This document shows positions 51,579-62,311 of a DNA stretch of 64,000 nucleotides, piece after piece (within the stretch, counting starts at the first letter, position 1; every line of letters begins with the position of its first letter). The stretch lies in NCBI GenBank assembly GCA_965240325.2, contig OZ251242.1:1116001-1180000 (forward strand). The letters run 5' to 3'. Position numbers and translations under genes: made by a program. The notes below the pieces were generated by a model. The model did no database searches. It saw only the letters and a list, made by a program, of their open reading frames with translations, and was not told the DNA's origin. This stretch comes from Rebecca billardiae RCC1528 (taxonomy: Eukaryota; Haptophyta).

Positions 51579-53660
51579 GAGGTGTGTGTTATCAGTGTAC
51601 ACATTCACATTAGCCTGGTCCAAACGCACTGGAGCACTTTCGGGGATTTTATCGCCAAATGAATGCGGGCCCCTAGGCGCGCGCTCACACCCGGAAACAG
51701 CGTAGCAAATGGGCCCAGCCCGGGCGGAGCAAAAGTTTCGGCCTAAAAATCGCATCCGCGGCCCGTCGTGAGCGTGCGCGCGCGCGCCGCGGACAACTAC
51801 GGACACATAGAGAATCGTCAGTCTGAATGTGGGTAAGTACTTAGCCGAAATGAGCCCAAACGCACGAACTTACTTATTGGCGTACGTCGAGGCGAGCATG
51901 AACCTTGGTACAGGCCATTAGGATGGGCTGTGGTCTGTGCGCAAGTGGCCGTACTCAACTACTGCAAGATCGACTATATTACCCATTTGTACCCGCATAG
52001 TATGGACAATGTACCCGCATAAATATGCGTTCTGAGTCTGTATAATTAAATGCCACTATGTCGTTACATATTCGCCATAGGTGGGTAGCTGTCCCAGGCT
52101 GCACGATTAGTGCGGCGCTCGGGGTGCAGTGGTCGGACGAGGCTCCGCCTGGCCTTCCGCGCACTCCTGCAGACAAGAAGAGGGCCGGGCTCCCACCCGG
52201 CCAGGCGTGCGGCAGTCGGTCAGGTGCTGGACCTGGTCTGGAGACCATCTCCTGCGTGGCGACTGGCCGATCTGCGGCACAACGCGCGCCGCCGTGAGCC
52301 ACACGGCAGGTTCGCAACGGATCCGGATCGCGTGTCCATGGCGGCGTGCATCGAGTCATTCAAGCTGTCAAGTCGCGTGCCACGCCCGCCCTTTCACTTG
52401 GGGCATCCGTACTGCCTACAACGACGACATGTGCGTCCTTAGACGAGGCATAATCGCGGTTCTAGCTGCTCGTCCAAGGGTCAGATCGCACGTCCTTGCT
52501 CGCCCGACAGCCTCAACGGCGGACTGATGTGATCCGCGGGTGACGATGCGACCGCTTCGAGTGCGCCTACGGCCACCACCGGGGTGGGGATCGTTCATGG
52601 GCACCCTCCGCGTGCCATGACATGCTCTGGCCGTGCGTGGTGACTTGACCCACCGCAAAAAACGGGGAAGACACCCGAGCACGTGCTTCCGAGCCACCCG
52701 AATGGCACAATGTGCCACCCATGGACACCAAACACGTGCCAAAGCGCGAGCCTTGCGTGCTGGAGTAGCCGCACGACACCAAGGAAGACGTATGAGCGCT
52801 CTCAACCATCTTCAAGCGACGACTCCGTCGACTCTGCCTCGCGGACCGCGGTACGATCCTCGACCTTGTGCTCGCAGCAAAGGCCACGACGGTAAAGCAG
52901 CACCCAGGGGATGGGAGTCAGCCGGCAGCCACTACAATGTAACTGTACATACCCAGCCCCGCAAGGCGAGCCGTCCTGATCGCCCCCAGCCCGTCATACA
53001 GCTCCACGAGAAGCACAAATCGACTGCCGCCGCCTTGGGCGACCCATGCGCAAACGTGACGGGACTGGCCGGATGAAGCGTTGGCGATGCGCAGCGCGCC
53101 CAACGCTGGTGGTGGCATCGAGTACATGCTAGGGGTAGGCGGTGCCCCATGCGAGCCGTCGCGTGCCGCGCATATTCCCGGAGGTGCCCCTTCTCGAAGG
53201 CGCAGCGCAACCCAGCAGCTGAGCGTTCGACGCGCGCCGTCGGGCGAGAAGTCGACCTGGCGACGGACCGCGGGCGGCGGAAGCAACGCAGACATGTCGC
53301 TCAAGGTGTGCACGCACACCGCCGGGGCACCCGAACGATGTGTCCAGCACTACACCTGACATGAGGCGGCGCAGTCGTCCAGTCGAGGCTCTCGAGCCCC
53401 TTCCGACCTTCGTCGCGGCGAGCCGTCGGACGGCCGGTGGCGATTTTTGACGAGCGCGACGAGCGACGAGAAAAATCGGGAGAAATGAGGCGCCCAAAAT
53501 CCGAAAAAGGCTTTTTCAGTGGCGAAAATCGGGATGGACCAGGCTATTCACATATTCAGACGCGCCGTCAGCGTCCGCGTACGCGGTTTTATCGCGCGGG
53601 AACCGCTGCACTGACGGGTCTGACGCCGGGCACTGCTACTGTGGAGTATGAAATCTTAAT

Positions 53661-53690
53661 GCGAGAGTATATCGTCAGCGCTGACATCAG
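53661..53690 (+). repeat. Dispersed repeat R3, copy b
   Basis: GCGAGAGTATATCGTCAGCG then CTGACATCAG, followed by an AGGTGTGCGTACACATATTC-like tail paralleling AGGTGTGTGTTATCAGTGTA downstream of copy a. Confidence 0.8.
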
Positions 53691-54440
53691 CATATTGAGG
53701 TGTGCGTACACATATTCAGACGTGGCGCACTCGCATCAGTGATCAGACGTCATCAGCGCCCAGCGGCCAGCATCCGATCAGGTTGACCCTGTCGTCTCAG
53801 TCGTACTGCATGCCGGTCTCAAGCGCAAGGATCGCTCCCGTCTGTGCCTCGGCCGCCCACGGCGCGTACAGTTTGGTGCGCAGGCAGTCGACCTCCTCCG
53901 GTGCGAAGGTGCGCTGGCTGTGGCGGTCGCCCAGGCACATCATGCCCGCGTGGATGAGACGCCTGCGATGGCGTGCGGCACGCTGCCGGGGTGGCTCGAG
54001 CTGCCCGCTGGCTCGGCAGCTGCTGTGTCAGCAGTCACGGAAGAGGTCGCGTCAGCGTGCGGGCAGCTGCCTGCCGCGCTAGGCGCGACATCGTGCTGCT
54101 CGTGCGTGTCGAGACTCGCGTACACCTCCGTGGCGATCGCGGCGCCGCCATCGTCGCCAGCTGACTAGTTTCGTCGTAACGCAACGAGCTTCGCGCACAT
54201 TCATCGTCGTTATTCTCAAATTCCCGCCACATTTACTGCGCGCATCACGACGAAACCCAACCCCGCGTCGTCGGATCCACCGCGTGCCACCAATAATTTG
54301 GTGAACGAGGCGCGGCACTGCGCCCACGCATGCGTGCGTGCTGCTCGGCCCGGATGATGCTTGCTGTGCGTGCCCATGCGACGGACCTGTGTGCCATGCA
54401 CCGCGCTGGCATTGTTGCCACGTCCCACCGCACCGTCGCC

Positions 54441-54778
54441 GCTCGTGTTGCCACTGCTGGTGCTGCCTCTTCTGTCTCTGCCTCTTCTGTCTTCGTGCCA
54501 CCGCTCGACCCCTGCCATGCACGTGCGAGGCTGTTGCCCGTGTGAGAGAGGTGCTCGCCCGTGTGTTTGGGGCAGTTTCTGCTGTGCTTGCGAACCTGCT
54601 GGTCAGAACGCTCGTGTTGCCATTGCTCGTGCTGCCTCTTCTGTCTTCGTGTGCCGCTCGACCGCTGCCGAGCACATGCGACGCTGTGGCTCGTGTGAGA
54701 GAGGTGCTCACCTGTGTGTTTGGGGCAGTCTCTGCTGTGCTTGCCAACCTTTTTTTGCTTGCCAACCTGCTGCTCAGA
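54441..54778. repeat. Two-unit tandem duplication, period 169 bp
   Basis: GCTCGTGTTGCCACTGCTGG at 54441 recurs as GCTCGTGTTGCCATTGCTCG at 54610, and downstream blocks (GTGTGAGAGAGGTGCTC, GTGTTTGGGGCAGT, CTGCTGTGCTTGC) recur in the same order. Both strands have open frames across it, but both are repetitive, so no gene is called. Confidence 0.8.
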
Positions 54779-55023
54779 ACAGATCCGACGATGACGATTG
54801 CCTGTGCCGCCGTGTTAGCAAACTCCCAGGCCAGCCCACGACTGGCAGGCCTTGGGTCGGCTCTTCCTCCGCTGCGGGCACATCTCTTTCTCCATGGATA
54901 CCGGACTTTTTAAGTCCGGGCTCTATGGGGAGCTGAGCAATCTGCCGAGCGGAGCAAGAGCTGATATAAAAAACAGCGTTTATACCGCCGCCTGCATGTA
55001 ATAATGTTATTATACTCATACAT

Positions 55024-55157
55024 ACCACGTCGTTAATATATGATGCTGCCACGTCGTTAATATATCGACCTGGACGGAAGGCGCGGACGCATTCTATGTG
55101 TCTGTTGCACTCTGAGCCTGACGCTTGTCGGATGCTGCCACGTCGTTAATATATCGA
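55024..55157 (+). repeat. Dispersed repeat R2, copy b, with CCACGTCGTTAATAT units
   Basis: The 55079-55150 part matches R2 copy a. Around it, CCACGTCGTTAATAT occurs three times (about 55025, 55048 and 55138). It lies in an AT-rich island. Confidence 0.8.
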
Positions 55158-56087
55158 CGACGACGACGATATACTAAATTGATTAACATATACTTGTTTT
55201 AGAAGCGCGCAGACTAATCGTCTCATGACCCGTTGCAAGCGTGAGCGCCGAAAAAACGACACTTCTGCGGCCTAGAGTGACGATAGTCTTGCCGGCGGCG
55301 GCGGCGGCGGCGGGAGCGTGACAGTGCGTCTACCATCACATTCCGTTTAGCGCGCTACGCCGCGCGTGCCGGGTAGTGCCCCCGGCCCGCCGCAGCAGCA
55401 GTCGACAAGTAGTGAAGAGACGATGACCGCGGACGCAGCGCCGCAGTACAGCCTGCATCCACTTGCAGCGCGGCGCGCACTGTAGTTGCACTTGCAGCGC
55501 TCGCGCTCAGCGAGCATGGGCGTGCGCTCAGGCGTGTCAAGTGCTGTGTCGTCGGCGCGCTTCGCCTGTCACCTCGCGCACCCGTGCACGCAGCTTCATC
55601 GTCTTCATGAGGACTGCTCGGTGCTGCTGTCGCCATCCGACCCGAGTCCGCGGTCGCGCGGCGCGCGCGGTGGCAGCTGTGCACCGCAGAGTGTCACCGC
55701 TGCTGCTTCGCAGCAGTCGTCAGCAGTTGCGTCGTCATCCTCCTCGTCGTCGGCTTCCACTGCCGCAAGAACTCCTCATGAACATCAACTCCTCACACAA
55801 GCTCAGATCATCAGGTGACTGATTATGATGAAGATACCCCGATCATGTATTATTAGCGAAGGTCGACCGCGAACTGACGACCCCTTGCACGAATTCTGAA
55901 TAATACCTATAAGTGTAGTTAATTATCGCTCGCGAGGATCTCCGGCTTACTGCGATTGACGAACGAAGGTGCGCCTGGGACACCCCCCGTCGAGCGTGGC
56001 GTGCCACGCCAACAGGTCGGGCCGATCAGGGGCGCAAACATCCCGCCCCGGCCCATGGTGGCGCGGGGACGCTGCCGCGGCCAACGC

Positions 56088-59000
56088 ATGGCCATGCGGC
56101 GCGCCGTGCTCGCGCAGCTGCTGCTCGCCAGCCTCTCGCACGCTCACCTCGTCGTGACAGACGGCCCGCCGCAGTTCCGCGGCCTCGAGCTCGTCGCCGG
56201 GCCGATGCGCTTCACGCCGCCGAGCTTCGAGGTGCACGCGCCGCTGCTCGTGACCGGCGCGGACGAGTGGCGGTATGACCAGTGCCCGCCGCGCTACGTG
56301 GGCACGCGCGAGCTGCGCGGCGTGCTCGTCGTGCACTGCACGCCTCGGTTTGAGCTGTGCAGCTACGAGCAGCACGCGCGTGGCGTCGGCGCGCTCGGCG
56401 CGCTCAGCTGGGCCGCGTTCAACTTCCACGCGGCCGAGGGGCTCGGGCGCAAGCCAGGCGGCATCCGTTACTGGAGCAAGGCTGGCGACACGCTCGCCCT
56501 CGCGTGGCCACCCGCCGTCGACCTCAACCAGCCCGCTGCCGTGCCGCTGATGGCGCACCTGCGCGACAGCCGCGACGCAGTCGTCACCGCGCGCCTCACG
56601 CCGTCGCGCACGCCGTGGGACAGGATGTGGGAGCACCCGGTGACGCTCGGTCTGGTCGTGCTCGTCGGCACGCAGAGCCTGTGCAACGTCGCCTTCGCCA
56701 CCCGCGTCCTCGCGCGCCTCGTGCGCGACGCGGGCGGCCCGCGGCTGGACGTGGCGCAGGCAATCGTCTGGATCGAGCTTGTCGCCAACGGCGTGCGCGT
56801 GGCCTCGCTGCTCAACCCGTTCTTCCTGCACGTGTGGTACTCGTTCGACACGGCGATGCGGCTGCAGCTGCTGCCCATCGTGCTGAGCACGGCCGCGAGC
56901 CTGCTCTTCCTCGTCTTCGTCGCGCAGGCCGCCGCGAACGCGGGGCTCACCTCGCTGCGCGTCACGCGGCCCGCGTACCTCCGCGGGCTGGTCGCGACCG
57001 CGATCGCGTTCGCGGCACTGCTCGGCGTCGCGGACGCGGTGCGAGTGATGGGGGGCGGGCGCGTGACGGTGAACCCGGTATTCATCCACATGATCGCGCG
57101 CGTCATCCTCCCGCTCGTCGCGGTCGCGCTCGCGGTGCATGCGGACGCAATGATTCGGCGCTCGCTCGCGGACGCACCCGCCGTGCTGATGCGCGAGCTC
57201 ACGCGCCGCGTGCGCACGTCGCTGGTGCTCTCGCTGCTCGCGATCTGCGTGGGCGCGGTGTACCCGTGGATGTACGTGCGCCCGTGGGTGTGCGCGATCG
57301 GGCTCAGCACGTACCTCCTCCTCTCCAACGCCACCTCGTTTGTGCACATCGGCGCGTTTGGCGCGCTCGACGAGCGGCTCCAGGCGCGGCTCTCTCACGC
57401 GGCGGACTGGCTGCGGCCCCTCCTCTCGGCGGAGAGCCTGCGGAGGCTGAGCAAGCTGAGCGGTATGGCGCGGGACCGCTCGCCGCCGTCCATGCGCCAC
57501 ATCTCGAGCCGCAGCTCCGCGAGCTCGACCGGAGACGTGTTCGCCGCTGGGCCCAGCACCCTCGCGGACGGCGCCGGCGCTGCACCCTCGCGGGCTCGCT
57601 CGCCCGGGCACACGCCGCTGATGGCGACGCGCGCGTGGAATCGAGGCTCGGCGCGCGTGATCCCCACGCCTGAGCCGCCCGAGCCGCCCGCCGCTTTGGG
57701 GCCAGCGCCCACGCCCGACGGCGCGGCGGCCGCCGAGCCCGACGCCGGCAGCGCGGATTCCGACCCGCTGGGCGCGATGCAGCAGCACCTGCTCCTGGGC
57801 GTGCGGCTGCGGCTGCTCGAGGCCTTCTGCGAGCAGCACCAGATCGGCGAGGGCACCTCGTCGGCGGAGGTGGGCCGACTGATTGCGCGGCTCACGCGCG
57901 AGAGCGGGCACTCGCTCGCCGAGGCGAACGCCGCCGTGCGGCTCGACGACGGCACGGCCGCCGTCGGGCGCGCCAACCTCTTCGTCAGCCACGCGCAAGC
58001 GTGCTCGTTCACGCAGCTGCTCGCCGCGGTGCGGCACCACGCCGAGCTGAGCGGGCTGGACGAGTGCTCGCTCTTCCTGTGGCTCGACCTCGCGACGATC
58101 CGGCAGCACGACGTGCACGCGGGCATCCAGCACATCGGCGCGCTCATGCCGCGCATCGGCCGGATGGTCCTCGTCCTCGCGCCGTGGCACGAGCCGGTCT
58201 CCCTGCGCCGCATGTGGTGCCTCTACGAGGTCGTGCAGTGCCGGCTGCACCAGCAGATCGAGATGAAACTCGCGCTGCCGCCGTCGGAGCTGAGCGCCTT
58301 CTTCGACGCGCTCGACCGGGACGCGTCGCACGTGCGCAAGACGCTGTCCACCTTCGACTGCCGCACGGCCGAGGCGAGCCTCGCGGAAGACAGGCAGCGC
58401 ATCTTCGCGCTGATCGCCACCACCTTTGCCGCGCCCGAGGACCGGCGCCCACACCGGCCCAACCTGCGGCAGAGCTGGGTGTCGATGACCGCCAACGCCG
58501 CGGACGCGCTGAACCAGCTCGCGCGCGGCGACGGCGGCGGCGGCGGCGAGCTGCCGCAGCTGCCGGTCGACGCGGCCGCGGTCGAGCGCGCGTGCGACGC
58601 GTTCAACCTCGAGGTTCGCGCCGCGCTGCTGCACGCACTCGCGGTTGCCAGCTGGCGCACGGGCGCGCGCCGGCCGCGCGCGGTCACCGGCAGTCTGCGA
58701 TCATCGCCGCACCCGGGCAAGCGCGGGGTGGGCGCCGCGCGGCTGACGGGGAGCGACGCCTCAGGGCGGCGCAGCGAGTACTCGGCCGGGGACGCGCCCG
58801 ACGAGCGGCAGCCAAGCCTCTCCGGCTCGCCCATGCCCGCGATCGCTCGGCCGCGCGATATCACTTCTAGCCCCAGCCCGACAATGTCGCGCATGGCTTG
58901 GCCAGCCTCGTCGCCGCTGCCGAGGCGCCCCCCGCGCGAGCGCCGCTCGGAGTGGTCAGGCTACTCGCCGTCCAATCTCCGCTGGAGACGGAGCGTGGCG

Positions 59001-59324
59001 GACGAGCCGACGGGCGGCGAGCAGGCCATGCCGTCGCACGGAGGCGCGAGCGAGGCGAGCGCCCGCGGGGATGAGCACGGCGGCGGCGGCGGCGGCGGCT
59101 CCAAGCGCACCTCGAGCAGCAACGACCTGCTCGCACCACCGCCGCACGCGGCGCTTGCGCCTGGCACGCCGACGATCACGATGGCGGGTGCCGGCTTCGC
59201 AGCCGTCGAGCTTCGCCCTCCTTTGTCGCCCTTCGTCGGCACGCCCTTTGGGGATGACGACGACGACGACGACGATGATGGTCGTGCAGCACGGCGCGAT
59301 GACGACGACGTACTACAGTACTGA
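56088..59324 (+). CDS. Seven-TM protein with cytoplasmic TIR-like domain
   Basis: 1078 residues from the Met at 56088, which opens a signal peptide (MAMRRAVLAQLLLASLSHA); in-frame Mets lie at 55956 and 56055. An ectodomain of about 160 residues with Cys (DQCPPRYVG, VVHCTP, FELC) precedes about seven TM helices between residues 184 and 420, including TLGLVVLVGTQSL, LLPIVLSTAASLLFLVFVA, LVATAIAFAALLG and VILPLVAVALAV. After a Ser/Pro-rich linker comes a TIR-like domain (about 631-760) with LFVSHAQA, FLWLDLATIRQHD and SLRRMWCLYEV, then a long disordered tail rich in Ser, Pro and Asp. The SH...WLD...WCLYE pattern is common in microalgal and oomycete proteins. Topology suggests a surface receptor with an inside effector domain. 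Ligand and output are unknown. Confidence 0.8.
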   Translation: MAMRRAVLAQLLLASLSHAHLVVTDGPPQFRGLELVAGPMRFTPPSFEVHAPLLVTGADEWRYDQCPPRYVGTRELRGVLVVHCTPRFELCSYEQHARGVGALGALSWAAFNFHAAEGLGRKPGGIRYWSKAGDTLALAWPPAVDLNQPAAVPLMAHLRDSRDAVVTARLTPSRTPWDRMWEHPVTLGLVVLVGTQSLCNVAFATRVLARLVRDAGGPRLDVAQAIVWIELVANGVRVASLLNPFFLHVWYSFDTAMRLQLLPIVLSTAASLLFLVFVAQAAANAGLTSLRVTRPAYLRGLVATAIAFAALLGVADAVRVMGGGRVTVNPVFIHMIARVILPLVAVALAVHADAMIRRSLADAPAVLMRELTRRVRTSLVLSLLAICVGAVYPWMYVRPWVCAIGLSTYLLLSNATSFVHIGAFGALDERLQARLSHAADWLRPLLSAESLRRLSKLSGMARDRSPPSMRHISSRSSASSTGDVFAAGPSTLADGAGAAPSRARSPGHTPLMATRAWNRGSARVIPTPEPPEPPAALGPAPTPDGAAAAEPDAGSADSDPLGAMQQHLLLGVRLRLLEAFCEQHQIGEGTSSAEVGRLIARLTRESGHSLAEANAAVRLDDGTAAVGRANLFVSHAQACSFTQLLAAVRHHAELSGLDECSLFLWLDLATIRQHDVHAGIQHIGALMPRIGRMVLVLAPWHEPVSLRRMWCLYEVVQCRLHQQIEMKLALPPSELSAFFDALDRDASHVRKTLSTFDCRTAEASLAEDRQRIFALIATTFAAPEDRRPHRPNLRQSWVSMTANAADALNQLARGDGGGGGELPQLPVDAAAVERACDAFNLEVRAALLHALAVASWRTGARRPRAVTGSLRSSPHPGKRGVGAARLTGSDASGRRSEYSAGDAPDERQPSLSGSPMPAIARPRDITSSPSPTMSRMAWPASSPLPRRPPRERRSEWSGYSPSNLRWRRSVADEPTGGEQAMPSHGGASEASARGDEHGGGGGGGSKRTSSSNDLLAPPPHAALAPGTPTITMAGAGFAAVELRPPLSPFVGTPFGDDDDDDDDDGRAARRDDDDVLQY

Positions 59325-60178
59325 ACGATGACTGACAGTGACGCCAACAACCGCCGCCGCCGCATCATCACCGGCGCGCGCGCTCGGATGGCGTGCAGCT
59401 GCATCATCGGCGTCGTCATCGCGCGTAGCTGTCATATCCACATCAGCAGCTGCCAGGCCGGACGATCGCGCGGTCGTCCGGTCGGTCGATCGTCATCGCG
59501 CCATCGGAGCGTCGCGAGTGTCATCGTAATCGTCGTCGTCGAGTATAGTCTAGTCCGGTGATCGATATGATGCGCCGCCGCCTCGATGCGTTAATTCCGA
59601 TCACGACTACGACTCATCAGCACTAAGACTAGCAGTGATGAGTAGTGCTTGTCATCAGCACCGTCCGATACATCAGACCGCCGCGTATAGTACGTAGCGC
59701 AGTCGATCGCGTCGATCAGCATGCACGCGTCAGTTATACAGCAGTAGTATATATATTGTCGCATCGTCGTCGTCGTCACGACTCATCAGCAGTCGATCGA
59801 CGAGTTACTATATATATATAGTTATATAGTCGTAGCAGACGACGACGAGTCCGGTATAGCAGACGACGATATAGCTATACTGCTGCTGACGAGTGTCGTA
59901 GTAGTATTACTAGTACTAGTATGCTCGGGCAGCAGACGACGACGACGGCACGCGAGTGCTGATGATCGCGCGACGCCGAGTAGTTGCAGTAGATATTGCA
60001 TCCACATCACGCAGCCTGACGGCGCCACTGCCGCGCGGAGCAGCGGCGGCGCCTGTCGCCTGATGGTGGCTCGGAGCGCCGCAGCAGTCGACGCGCTGGC
60101 GGATGGCCGGGCGGTGCGTGCCGCACGCGCTGCCGGCGCGTCGTGGCGCAGCCGCCGCTCGCTCAGTGGCCAGACGAC
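59325..60178. other. Intergenic region between convergent genes
   Basis: It holds the 3' ends of the 7TM-TIR and Piezo genes. Rich in CGA/CGT triplet words (GTCGTCGTCG, GACGACGACG) and short TATATA runs (about 59748 and 59811). No gene is seen. Confidence 0.6.
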
Positions 60179-62280
60179 TCAGTCCGCCTTCTCCTTGCTG
60201 AGCGCGCGCTCGAGCGTGCCGGTCACCTGCAGCAGCGTCTCGGGCGAGCGCATCAGCGTGACCACCTCGTTCCACAGCTGGTGCTCGCGCGCGAGCTCGC
60301 CCTCGGCGCGCGCGAGGTACACGCCGTCGCACAGCTCGCGCACGGTCGAGGTGTCGGCCATCTCCTCGTACACGACGCGCTGGCCCGAGCCGCCGAGCGC
60401 GCCGCGGAGGAAGCGGCCGATGGTGAGGACGACCGCGACGTAGAAGGCGACGATGCCGCCGGTGAAGAAGGACGCGCCGGCGGTCGAGGCGATCCGGTCG
60501 CACACGGCGATGAACTGCATGCCGTCGTCCGCGGAGGGCGAGGCGCCGCACGCGGCGAGCGTCGGGTCCGGGCCCGTCTGGTTGGCGAGCCACCACGCCA
60601 CGCCGCCGCCGCTCGCGCCGCCGCGTCCCTCGCGCACGCGCGAGATCGTGACGTTCTGATACGTGTGCCAGCGCGCGTAGTCCGCGCCGAGCCAGAAGGG
60701 CTGCGCGGTGGTCGCGGACGGCAGGCGCAGGAACTTGGGCGCGATCGCGTCGACCGAGAGCGTCGCGCGCGCCGAGTCAGCGTCGGCGAGCAGCTCGAGC
60801 AGCCGCGCGCGCAGCTCCGAGCCCCACGGCAGCTCGACGTCGGCGGGCGGCACGCTCACCGTGCGCATCGTCGCCGGCTGGTCGCGCGTGACCGTCAGCG
60901 TCGTGCGCAGCCACACCTGCGCCGCCGCGCGTGGGCGGTCGGGCGGCCGGTCGGTTGTGCGGCGGGTGCGCCGCGTGCTGCGCGCGGCGCGGGCTGCGAG
61001 CGCGCGCACCCGCTCCTGCGTGTTGTTGAGATCGCGCAGCAGCATGCGCAGCGAGGGCGGCGAGATGGTCCACTCCTCGGCGCTGAACGGCGGGAAGACG
61101 AGCCGCTGGTAGTCCGCCGACCAATCAGCGCGCAGGTACGCGTACCCGCACGAGCGGCCCTCGTACAGGCAGCGGCGCACGTCGAAGTCTGTCTCAAACG
61201 GCGACGAGGCCGCGTCGAGCTGCGCCCACTCGAAGCGCGAGGTGCGGAGCAGCGCGAACTCGCCGCCCGACTGCAGCCCTTCGGTGGTGAGCCCCGCCGT
61301 GCGGATGCCCACCGCGAGGGTCGCGCCCCTCACCAGGTTGGTCGCGGCGATCGGGTTCGCCGCCGAGAAGAGCAGCAGCGGCCCGAGGAGACACAGCAGC
61401 AGCGCGACCACGAGCGTGGCGCCCACGAGAAGCTTCTGGTGCAGCGGCTGGCGCTCGCCCGCTGCCGTCCACGCGCGCGCCTCCTGCATGCACTGCGTGA
61501 GGTAGAGCGACGCGTACATGTCCTGTGACGCGCGGCGGTCGCGGCGCGCGCGCACGCGGCGGCGCGGTAAGCATCGGCGGCGCGGCGCGCGGCGCGTCGT
61601 CGGCCGCGCCGGAGCCGTGCGCGGCGCAGGCCAGCTCCGCGCCGCCTCGCGCCCGGCCCAGCCCTCGCCTCGCCCCCGCTCCCCGCCCAGCGCGGCCGCG
61701 CACAGCGCCGCGCGCGCCGCGCCCGCCGCCTCGGCGCACCTCGAACTTGAGCCACTGGAAGAGGTCGAGCGAGGTGGCCATCACCGTCCAGTCGAGCAGC
61801 GCCTGCACCTCAAACAGAAACGGCGTCGCGAGGAAGGCTCGGAACGCGAGCTTGTTCGCCAGCCGCGTCGACTGCAGCAGCCTGTTCTCCTGCACGAGCA
61901 GCGGGAAAGAGTCGCGCAGCTGCACGGCGGAGAGCCAGAAGTACACGCAGAGCAGCGCGTAGAAGACGATCAGCACGTAGTTGCGCTCGCACGTGAGCTG
62001 CCCCGCGGCGGACGCGCCGAGCGCGTACGCGCCCGCCGCGTCAAAATCGACCGCGCCGGCCGCGCCGGCCGCCGCCGCGCCCGGCGCGCCCGCAGTCCGC
62101 CCCGCGGGCACGCCCGCCACCTCGGAGAGCACGTCCTTGCACGTCCACGGCTTCCAGTGGAAGAAGACGACGCCGTGCCCGAGCGCGACCGTCACCACGT
62201 GCAGCAGCAGCTTGGAGGGCAGCGCGAGGCCTCCGAAGAAGAGTCGCTCCCCTCCGCACTCGGACGCGCGCTCGCGCCGC

Positions 62281-62311
<31 letters not shown>

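Larger units (their letters stand above)
48281..56087. other. Gene-poor region with AT-rich islands and repeats
   Basis: About 7.8 kb without a supported gene. AT-rich islands lie at about 48710-48890, 49195-49430, 49545-49620 and 54960-55210. Repeat families R1, R2 and R3 and a 169-bp tandem duplication occur here. Frames of 100-190 residues are low-complexity or overlap on both strands. Some short conserved translations inside R1 and R3 hint at decayed mobile elements. Confidence 0.6.

Noticed and set aside
52395-53076. Possible reverse transcriptase or endonuclease remnant
   Set aside because: Some translated pieces looked vaguely like LINE endonuclease, but no catalytic motif could be aligned and frames are broken.
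54079-54765. A 228-residue minus-strand frame with two SR-(L/F)-ASTAETAPNT repeats
   Set aside because: The repeat is explained by the 169-bp tandem DNA duplication, and the plus strand is equally open.
55947-58634. An 895-residue minus-strand frame antisense to the 7TM-TIR gene
   Set aside because: It is rich in Arg/His/Ala/Glu from antisense of biased codons. The sense strand has a signal peptide, TM helices and a domain.
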